Source: Paenibacillus alvei | GTDB lineage: Bacteria; Bacillota; Bacilli; Paenibacillales; NBRC-103111 | Direction: 5' to 3' | Assembly (NCBI GenBank): GCA_945881905.1 | Contig: CAMCVV010000020.1 | Coordinates: 1 to 41,162 of the forward strand | DNA: 41,162 nucleotides | Shown: positions 34,699-41,162 of the stretch, one piece after another | How the letters are laid out: each line of letters begins with the position of its first letter | Position numbering within the stretch: the first letter of the stretch is position 1 | Program-made: the position numbers and the translations under genes | Notes under the pieces: generated by a model | Told to the model about the DNA's origin: nothing | What the model saw: the letters and a program-made list of their open reading frames with translations, nothing else | Database searches by the model: none

Positions 34699-35901
34699 TC
34701 ATTGTTGGCTCTGACGATATTGAATCGGAGATAACCCTACATTTTTCTTGAACGAGGTACTGAAGTAATGTTGATTATCATACCCTGTGAGATGAGCGAT
34801 TTCGTTAATCGACAGCGTCGTTGAATCGAGTAACGACAAAGCTTTACTAATCCGAATTGAAGTCAATACATAAATGAACGAATAGCCTAATTCCTCTTTC
34901 AATTGCCGACTCAAATACGTAGGTGAGATTTGCAACTCTCCTGCTACACCATTCAAATTCAATAATGGATTCGTGTAATGTTCATTCATATAGTGTTGAG
35001 CTCGTCGAACGATGGGTGATAACTGCGATTGATTATATACTTGCTCACACGCTCGTTGATAGGCAATATGGAGATTCTCGCTTATCGCATCCACGAGTTC
35101 GAAACACAAGAAAGCGTTGATTTCGAGAAATTGAGCGATTGACTTGCGAATCAGTTGAATCGTATCATCTGATAAAGTGTCCCACACGATGACCAGAATT
35201 AACCCTTGGTGATTCCGACATATGAAATGTGGCCAAGGCTGTAGCCACTCTCTAACTATATTCTCGATCGCAAATAAATAGAGCTGACGATCTTTCTCAT
35301 TGACATAGGGTTTACTCGCATCTTTCTCGAACCACCGAACCACACCGACCATAGACGGATATGTCTGTGGTAATTGAAGGAATCCCAGTTGATCGTAGAC
35401 TTCAGACTCACTGAAATTACCTGAAATCCAATCTAAACAAAATCGTTCTCGTAATAAATTTAGATTTTTAGCAATTTGTTGATAAGCCGCTGTGAAATGT
35501 TTCTGGTGAGAACTTTTTTGCTCTAAGTCTTGGGTAACTCGTTCTAGAGAGCTATGTAACAATTCCGCATTGATCGGCTTCAATAAATAATCATCCACCT
35601 CAAGACGAATCGCTTCTTGGGCGTAGTCGAATTTATCGAAACCCGAGATAATGATGACACGACACATAGGTAAAATCTCTTTTAATTTTCGAATAAAGGA
35701 TAACCCGTTCAAAATCGGCATATTCAAATCTACAAGTGCAATATGAATTTGATGACTAGAAACATAATCTAATGCTTCTTCGCCATCTTCAGCTTCAGCA
35801 ACAACTTCGATATTTAACGCTTTCCAATCAATAGTCTTAAGAATCCCTTCTCGAATGATCGGTTCGTCATCAGCAATTAAAGTTCTCCACATCGCAACCA
35901 T
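34699..35901 (-). CDS. YesN-like response regulator with AraC DNA-binding domain
   Basis: DNA-binding partner of the adjacent kinase. The receiver domain (about 4-120) has acidic Asp11/Asp12, phosphoacceptor Asp58 in ALVDLNMP and Lys108 in LLKPI. A central linker domain of about 180 residues follows. The C-terminal AraC helix-turn-helix pair (about 300-398) includes VAGELQISPTYLSRQLKEELG and INEIAHLTGYDNQHYFSTSFKKNVGLSPIQYR. ATG 35901 directly follows the kinase stop codon, with AAAGGAG about 10 bp upstream. It probably activates the sugar transporter genes of this cluster; this is inferred from position. Confidence 0.92.
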   Translation of the reverse strand: MVAMWRTLIADDEPIIREGILKTIDWKALNIEVVAEAEDGEEALDYVSSHQIHIALVDLNMPILNGLSFIRKLKEILPMCRVIIISGFDKFDYAQEAIRLEVDDYLLKPINAELLHSSLERVTQDLEQKSSHQKHFTAAYQQIAKNLNLLRERFCLDWISGNFSESEVYDQLGFLQLPQTYPSMVGVVRWFEKDASKPYVNEKDRQLYLFAIENIVREWLQPWPHFICRNHQGLILVIVWDTLSDDTIQLIRKSIAQFLEINAFLCFELVDAISENLHIAYQRACEQVYNQSQLSPIVRRAQHYMNEHYTNPLLNLNGVAGELQISPTYLSRQLKEELGYSFIYVLTSIRISKALSLLDSTTLSINEIAHLTGYDNQHYFSTSFKKNVGLSPIQYRQSQQ

Positions 35902-37818
35902 TTATGTTTTACTCCTTTGATCTCCGGATATGATAGGGTGTATGATCGTCACTGTTGTTCCTCCATGTGGAATACTCTTAATCGTAAGTCCATAAGGTTC
36001 TCCAAATGAATATAACAGGCGTGCTTGTACATTGATTAAACCATAACCACTTGATCCATACACTGATGCATGCTCTGAGCTGTGCGGTGATTCATACGCT
36101 GGCTCGAGAGCTGACTCGAGAGCTGATCCGTACTCTGTTGAAGTAGGGTCTCGATGAAGGTCATCCGTTTGATTCGGCGTGAATTCTTGTGCAACTCGAC
36201 GAAGCCGCTGATACAGTGATTCAAGTTGATCTTCATTCATCCCCACTCCATCATCCATGACTTGAATCACCAATTGTTGATCAATGATATCTGCAATTAT
36301 TTGAATATGGCCAACGCCTCTGCGCTCTTTAATTCCATGATAGATCGCATTTTCTACAATAGGCTGCAAGATAAGCTTGATGACAAAACAAGATTTCAAC
36401 AAGGGACTCATGAAGATATCATGCTGTAATTTATAACTATATCTCGTTTGTTGAATCTTCAGATAGCTTCTTACATGCTCGATCTCATCTTCGAAAGGGA
36501 TAATTTCTTTGCCTTTACTTAACCCTATTCGAAAAAAAGTAGATAATGCATCGACTAAAGAAGAGACTTCTGTAGCGCCTTTTTTTTTGGCGAGCCATTG
36601 AATCGTATCTAACGTATTATATAAGAAATGAGGTTTGATATTCGCGTGGAGAATGCGTAATTCGGATTCGCGTTTTTGGCGCTCTTTTGTTTTGACCAAC
36701 ACGATTAATTTGCCAATATGCGTAAGCATCTGATTGAACCCTCGACTGAGCATACCGATTTCATCTGTTCGATCATCGATGCTGCGAATATGTAAATCTC
36801 CAGCTTCTACCCTCGACATGAATTGTGTTAATCTCAGTATCGGGCGCGATAACGAATGCGATAAGAAATATGATGCTGTAACTCCCAAAAATATCACCAA
36901 AAAAATAAAGCTCACTAAATAAAATCGGATTTCACGCACTTCAGCAACAGATTCGCTTTTTGCAAAAACACCTACAACAGACCAATTCGTGAAATTCGAT
37001 TTGCGATATATGAACTGCACTTCTTGATTACCGATACGTTTATTGAAATCACCTTGCGTATCTTGTAGAAACCATGTAGCTTGGATTTGCTCGGTAATCG
37101 GATTGTTAGGCGCATATACCTGTTCTCCTTTCTCATCGATTAACATGAGGAAGCCTGACTGGCCTAGACGTGTATCTTTGAGTGTTTCAGCAATCACTCT
37201 AAGTTTGAGGTCTATCAAGACTACACCAAGAGTTTCTTGCGTAGCAGGATCGAGGATCGCTCTCACGACTGTGACGACTTCATCATCCGTATAGGCTATA
37301 TAACTGACAATATTACGACCTTTGGGATGACCGATAAGTTCAAAAATACCTCGATTCGCTATCGCTTGGTGATACCATGTTTCTTCTGTAAGGTCATTGG
37401 CATATTTCGGTACGATTTCATTACTGAGATATTGATTGCGCGCATTAACGATAAGAATCCCAGCGATTTCTGCATGTAAAGTCGTGAATCCCCGAAGAAA
37501 CTTCTTGATTTCGTATAGTTGTTGTTCGGTTTCTTGGTGAAGTGAAGGTTGTTCACGGAGAAAATCCTGAACAAGTGGATGAAATGAAATATAATAGGTT
37601 ATATTTTGAATCTCGCTCACATAAGATTCAAGAGATTTGTTGGTTTTTCCGATGAGTTGCAACGTATTTTCATTCACTTGCTTGCTTATTATTTGATTTA
37701 CTGTGAAATTAACAAGAATACCAATGAGTATTGTTGGTAATATGCTGATCATCAAAAAGTGAATCACAAGTTTATAACGGATAGGTAAGTCATTTATTGT
37801 AAGTCCGTTGAGTTTCAC
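35902..37818 (-). CDS. YesM-like sensor histidine kinase with atypical insert
   Basis: Membrane sensor kinase. First helix at about 15-38, extracellular Cache-like domain at about 40-298, second helix at about 299-321, then HAMP (about 322-375). The His_kinase motif ILHANIKPHFLYNTLD has phospho-acceptor His397. The ATPase has Asn490 in QPIVENAIYHG and DDGVGM (522-527). Between that G box and the final GYGLINVQARL lies an extra Ser/Glu/Tyr-rich repetitive stretch (about 545-590). I choose GTG 37818 (AAGGCGGG upstream) over the open frame's longer start, which would overlap the binding-protein gene. The regulator gene follows without a gap. Confidence 0.9.
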   Translation of the reverse strand: MKLNGLTINDLPIRYKLVIHFLMISILPTILIGILVNFTVNQIISKQVNENTLQLIGKTNKSLESYVSEIQNITYYISFHPLVQDFLREQPSLHQETEQQLYEIKKFLRGFTTLHAEIAGILIVNARNQYLSNEIVPKYANDLTEETWYHQAIANRGIFELIGHPKGRNIVSYIAYTDDEVVTVVRAILDPATQETLGVVLIDLKLRVIAETLKDTRLGQSGFLMLIDEKGEQVYAPNNPITEQIQATWFLQDTQGDFNKRIGNQEVQFIYRKSNFTNWSVVGVFAKSESVAEVREIRFYLVSFIFLVIFLGVTASYFLSHSLSRPILRLTQFMSRVEAGDLHIRSIDDRTDEIGMLSRGFNQMLTHIGKLIVLVKTKERQKRESELRILHANIKPHFLYNTLDTIQWLAKKKGATEVSSLVDALSTFFRIGLSKGKEIIPFEDEIEHVRSYLKIQQTRYSYKLQHDIFMSPLLKSCFVIKLILQPIVENAIYHGIKERRGVGHIQIIADIIDQQLVIQVMDDGVGMNEDQLESLYQRLRRVAQEFTPNQTDDLHRDPTSTEYGSALESALEPAYESPHSSEHASVYGSSGYGLINVQARLLYSFGEPYGLTIKSIPHGGTTVTIIHPIISGDQRSKT

Positions 37819-37849
37819 AATTTCCCGCCTTAATCCGTTACAATTTGAT

Positions 37850-38869
37850 TTAATGAGGATAATAATCAAGAACATTGTCTCGTGTAACAACAGATATACC
37901 TGTATCCAAATTAACAGGAACTATTGGAGACTTCTTTTGTTGATTCCACGTTTGACCGAGCTGAGCAGGATCATGCTGAAGATGATACAAATATTGTAAG
38001 GACCAATAGCCCATATTCCATGTTCCTTGCGCAAGCGTTATCGTAATCGTACCATCTTTGACTAAATCAAGCGTGTCACGATCTGTATCAAAGCTGATAA
38101 TCTTCGTTTGACTCAATTTATCTAATCTTTTGACTGCATGTCCTACCCCTGCACCTGCAACAGCTTCAGTAACGAAAATCCCTTTGATGTGTGGATATTG
38201 ATCAAATATACGATTTGTCGCTAGCTGTGCTTCGAAGTGGTCTCCTTTTCCGTCCTCGAAGATCACCATCTGGATCTGTGGGTAGTGGAGTGCTATCGTA
38301 TCTTTGAAGCCTGCATAGCGTTGTGCCATATTGAGTTGATTGGGCATAGATACGACTGCAACTTGCCCACTCTGTTGAATAAGTACAGCCATCTCATGTG
38401 CAGCGATCACACCTGCTTGATAGTTATTCGTTCCCAAAAAAGATAACGCTTTGCTTTTTGGAGAACCCGAATCAAAAAGTACAATAGGAATGCCTGCTAG
38501 ATATGCTTTATCGATGACCGCATGCAGCGCATCTGGATCAATCGCAGATAAAGCAATTCCTGCTGGTTTTTTGGCAATCACTTGCTCAAGCACAGTTACT
38601 TGCTCATTCACATCTCGATTCGTTGCTCCGTAATATTCCACAGATACATTCAACACTTGAGCCGCATCTTCGAAACCTTTTAGTGCGTTCTTCCAATATT
38701 CGATTCCTGATTGGAAACTAACCATTACATATTTTTCGCTGATATCTCCTTTGGTGCAGTTGTTCATTTGTGAGAGAGAATCATACTTCGAACTCGTGAG
38801 TTGATAACTGGTCACATAGAGCATAAATAAACTGATTAACATCACATAAACCATGATTAACTTTTTCAT
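37850..38869 (-). CDS. Membrane-anchored sugar-binding protein (RbsB/XylF-like), likely sensor subunit
   Basis: Periplasmic-binding-protein fold of the type 1 family (Peripla_BP_4) with GIALSAIDPDALHAVIDKAYLAGIPIVLFDSG, VAVVSMPNQLNMAQRYAGF and FDTDRDTLDLVKDGTI. The N-terminal helix (about 4-22) has no lipobox and no clear AxA cleavage site, so it may stay as an uncleaved anchor. GAGGAG precedes the ATG. It lies after a terminator-like hairpin that follows the permease gene and only 31 bp before the kinase gene. That grouping fits a binding protein that passes sugar status to the kinase, as in XylFII-LytS systems, rather than the transporter's main binding protein, which may lie beyond the window. 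Confidence 0.85.
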   Translation of the reverse strand: MKKLIMVYVMLISLFMLYVTSYQLTSSKYDSLSQMNNCTKGDISEKYVMVSFQSGIEYWKNALKGFEDAAQVLNVSVEYYGATNRDVNEQVTVLEQVIAKKPAGIALSAIDPDALHAVIDKAYLAGIPIVLFDSGSPKSKALSFLGTNNYQAGVIAAHEMAVLIQQSGQVAVVSMPNQLNMAQRYAGFKDTIALHYPQIQMVIFEDGKGDHFEAQLATNRIFDQYPHIKGIFVTEAVAGAGVGHAVKRLDKLSQTKIISFDTDRDTLDLVKDGTITITLAQGTWNMGYWSLQYLYHLQHDPAQLGQTWNQQKKSPIVPVNLDTGISVVTRDNVLDYYPH

Positions 38870-38892
38870 TTAACTTACTCCTCTAATAAGCA

Positions 38893-38917
38893 ACGAAAAC
38901 CTCTCATGAAAGAGAGG
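38893..38917 (-). terminator. Terminator or attenuator between permease and binding-protein genes
   Basis: Minus-strand stem CCTCTC (38912-38917) with GAGAGG (38900-38905), 6-nt loop, followed by TTTTCGTT. It would reduce read-through from the transporter genes into the sensing genes. Confidence 0.65.
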
Positions 38918-38967
38918 ATTTGTTATTCAAACTCGTATAGTAGGCATATGCTGTCCCTGTATCGAGG

Positions 38968-40131
38968 TTAGTGACTTTTGTTTTTGGTATAGATATCAAA
39001 ACCAACAGCAATTAACAGAACGATACCCTTAATCGCTAATTGCCAGTCAATCCCCAATCCTACCAACGACATGCCGTTATTCATAACACCCATGACAAGT
39101 CCACCAATGATCGCTCCGATGACTGTACCGATTCCTCCGGTTGCAGAAGCACCCCCAATATACACTGCAGCAATCGCATCTAGTTCAAAATTAATTCCTG
39201 CTCTAGGTGTTGCAGCATTCAATCTAGCTGCAAAAATCAATCCGGATAAAGCGGATAAGACACCCATATTCACAAAAACCCAGAATGTCACACGTTGTGT
39301 AGCAATTCCTGAAAGCTTTGCTGCTTTTTCATTACCACCTGTTGCATAAATCCGCCGACCGATGACTGTTTTGTTCATCACAAACGCATAGATCACAACG
39401 AGCATAAACAGGATAAGTAGAATATTAGGAATACCTTCATATAATGCTAGTGTAAAACTAAAAATGTTAATTAATGAGATAATCATAACTATTTTAACAA
39501 CTAAGAATCCAATTGGCAATACTTCAAATTTATATTTTAACTGTGTATTTCTGTTTCTCCATTCTTGCAATATATAAATCAACGATAGTCCAATTCCACA
39601 AATAATGGTCATCTGATTAATTGACGAATTCACATCGAAGTCGCTCAGAAAACCTGAACTCATTTTTTGGAATGCGTTAGGAAATGGTGCAATCGACATG
39701 CCATCTAAGATAACCATCGTTAGCCCGCGAAAGATTAACATCCCGGCAAGTGTGACGATGAAAGAAGGAATCTTCACATAGGCAATCCAGAAGCCGTGCC
39801 AAGCACCTACTAAGCCACCAATCACAAGAGATATAACGACAGTTGCAAATGTTGGAATTCCCCAATTAACCATCATCACTCCTGCTAACGCTCCGACAAA
39901 TGCTGCTATAGATCCTACAGACAAATCAATGTTTCCTGTAATAATGACAAGCAACATCCCAATCGCAAGAACAAGAATATAACTATTTTGTAGAATAATA
40001 TTGGTGACGTTCAATGGCTTAAGCAAGATGCCATCTGTAAGTAATTGGAACAATATTGTGATCACAATTAATGCGATAATCATTCCATATTGCCTTATGT
40101 TTTGTTTGAATAACTGTCTAAGCACAGCCAT
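38968..40131 (-). CDS. mmsB: Monosaccharide ABC transporter permease (GguB/MmsB-like)
   Basis: Membrane channel of a sugar uptake ABC transporter. 387 aa with about ten hydrophobic segments. The family motif [17 protein letters not shown] is near residues 55-75, [29 protein letters not shown] follows, and [14 protein letters not shown] is the cytoplasmic coupling loop. The length and the divergent middle (about 170-240) fit the long XylH/GguB group rather than RbsC. The start is ATG 40131 (GAGAGG 8 bp upstream), overlapping the ATPase gene by 14 bp. It works with the ATPase encoded upstream. The sugar is not readable from sequence; xylose, arabinose, galactose or glucose are known for the group. 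Confidence 0.87.
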   Translation of the reverse strand: MAVLRQLFKQNIRQYGMIIALIVITILFQLLTDGILLKPLNVTNIILQNSYILVLAIGMLLVIITGNIDLSVGSIAAFVGALAGVMMVNWGIPTFATVVISLVIGGLVGAWHGFWIAYVKIPSFIVTLAGMLIFRGLTMVILDGMSIAPFPNAFQKMSSGFLSDFDVNSSINQMTIICGIGLSLIYILQEWRNRNTQLKYKFEVLPIGFLVVKIVMIISLINIFSFTLALYEGIPNILLILFMLVVIYAFVMNKTVIGRRIYATGGNEKAAKLSGIATQRVTFWVFVNMGVLSALSGLIFAARLNAATPRAGINFELDAIAAVYIGGASATGGIGTVIGAIIGGLVMGVMNNGMSLVGLGIDWQLAIKGIVLLIAVGFDIYTKNKSH

Positions 40132-41162
40132 TGGACACACCTCTCACTTTCGTCATATACGTCATCATCATTTCTTGTGTAGCATCATGCCGAAGCACTT
40201 CCCCTGATATTTGACCTTCACACATCGTATAGATGCGATCACTTAGTCCAAGAATCTCAGGTAGCTCAGAAGAAATTACGATAACACCGATTCCACTCAT
40301 TGCTAATTCATTAATAATTGTATATATTTCGAATTTGGCACCAACATCAATACCTCGTGTCGGTTCATCGAGGATTAAGATATCTGGTTCAGAAAAAATC
40401 CATTTACTCAATACAACTTTTTGTTGATTACCACCACTTAAGTTCACTGTCTTTTGAAATACATGAGGGGTTTTGATATTCATTTTGGCGCGAAATTTTT
40501 CGGCAACCAGAATTTCTTCACTTTCATTAAGCACTTGAAAGCGAGAAATCTTATTGAGATTGGCTAAAGAAATATTTCGTTTAATATCGTCGACCAAGTT
40601 AAGTCCATAGTGTTTGCGATCCTCGGTTACGTAAGCAATACCGTGATGAATGGCTTGTGATACTGACTTGAGATGGAGTTCTTGGTCATTCATAAAGAGT
40701 TGGCCACTAATTTTCGTTCCATAAGAACGACCGAATACACTCATCGCTAACTCTGTTCTTCCTGAACCCATTAATCCAGCAATACCTACAATCTCTCCTT
40801 TGCGCACATAGAGATTTACATTATCAACTATTTTACGCTTGGTGTCTTGCGGGTGATATACATTCCAGTTCTTGATTTCAAAGAATACTTCACCAATTTG
40901 AGGTTGACGTTGTGGATATCGATTCGTAAGTTCTCGACCCACCATACCTTTAATAATCTTTTCCTCTGTCACTTGGTCTTGAAGCATATCTAATGTTTGT
41001 ATGGTTTGTCCGTCGCGTAAGATGGTAATCCGATCAGAGACTTGCGCAATTTCATTTAATTTGTGAGAAATCAGTATACAAGAAATACCTTGCTGCTTAA
41101 ATGCGATTAATAATTGTAACAAATTCTCACTATCATCTTCATTCAGAGCAGCTGTTGGTTCA
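40118..41162 (-). CDS. mmsA: Sugar ABC transporter ATP-binding protein (GguA/MmsA-like), 5'-truncated by window
   Basis: Only the C-terminal two-thirds is present; the gene continues past 41162. The visible part starts in the first Walker B (DEPTAALNE), then HKLNEI. It goes into the second nucleotide-binding domain with [10 protein letters not shown] (a degenerate P-loop, usual for the second domain of this family), the signature [14 protein letters not shown], Walker [16 protein letters not shown] and SSELPEIL. About 347 of roughly 500 residues are seen. The frame is open to the edge, so the internal TTG that begins the longest start-bounded frame is not the real start. It overlaps the permease gene. 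Confidence 0.92.
   Translation of the reverse strand, partial: EPTAALNEDDSENLLQLLIAFKQQGISCILISHKLNEIAQVSDRITILRDGQTIQTLDMLQDQVTEEKIIKGMVGRELTNRYPQRQPQIGEVFFEIKNWNVYHPQDTKRKIVDNVNLYVRKGEIVGIAGLMGSGRTELAMSVFGRSYGTKISGQLFMNDQELHLKSVSQAIHHGIAYVTEDRKHYGLNLVDDIKRNISLANLNKISRFQVLNESEEILVAEKFRAKMNIKTPHVFQKTVNLSGGNQQKVVLSKWIFSEPDILILDEPTRGIDVGAKFEIYTIINELAMSGIGVIVISSELPEILGLSDRIYTMCEGQISGEVLRHDATQEMMMTYMTKVRGVSNGCA

Noticed and set aside
37819-37890. Longer N-terminus for the kinase
   Set aside because: It would overlap the end of the binding-protein gene and adds residues unlike YesM proteins; GTG 37818 has a good ribosome binding site.

Overview
The window looks like chromosomal DNA of an endospore-forming Firmicute of the Paenibacillaceae type (Paenibacillus or Cohnella relatives). 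The reasons are the spore-coat gene cotE beside mutS-mutL-miaA-hfq, a YaaH/YdhD-like GH18 spore glycosidase, the AraC-type YesM/YesN two-component pair, consistently strong GGAGG ribosome binding sites, and moderate G+C. No rRNA, tRNA or CRISPR array was found.

Region 1 (1-15030, all minus strand) is a housekeeping block. It reads M32 carboxypeptidase, cotE, a putative amidoligase, mutS, an S41 protease, mutL, a SAM methyltransferase, miaA, hfq and a class A penicillin-binding protein. From mutS to miaA the genes are 3-7 bp apart or overlap, so they are probably co-transcribed. A DUF309 gene lies upstream of the carboxypeptidase gene.

Region 2 (15031-19200) has the GH18 spore/cell-wall protein on the plus strand, converging on a strong bidirectional hairpin. 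Beyond it, on the minus strand, are a YdhK-type lipoprotein, a DUF3006 protein and a ComEC-like metallo-beta-lactamase hydrolase.

Region 3 (19356-25530) is accessory. A sugar dehydrogenase gene sits beside a broken sugar-phosphate isomerase gene and a divergent AraC regulator cut by a stop codon, so the catabolic locus is decaying. Next is a PadR-DUF1700-DUF4097 envelope module in which DUF4097 carries a recent 147-bp in-frame duplication. An alditol-oxidase-like flavoenzyme follows.

Region 4 (25607-31588) has a YyaL-type thioredoxin-fold protein, then an A+T-rich island. The island holds an orphan AAA ATPase with a nuclease-like C-terminus. IS3-family transposase remnants lie on both sides, and an 8-bp repeat array lies beyond. 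An EamA transporter and a phytanoyl-CoA dioxygenase fragment follow.

Region 5 (31589-34401) is a copper module: a CsoR repressor with an unusual repetitive N-terminus, a CopA exporter and a clear CsoR operator.

Region 6 (34699-41162) is a monosaccharide uptake and sensing cluster. It has a GguA/GguB-type ABC transporter (the ATPase runs off the window), then a membrane-anchored sugar-binding protein directly followed by a YesM-like kinase and a YesN-like regulator. This resembles a three-component sugar sensor.

The best candidates for something undescribed are the amidoligase between cotE and mutS, the IS-flanked ATPase/nuclease, the sugar-sensing trio, and the unusual number of in-frame repeat expansions (CsoR, DUF4097, the kinase, YdhK).
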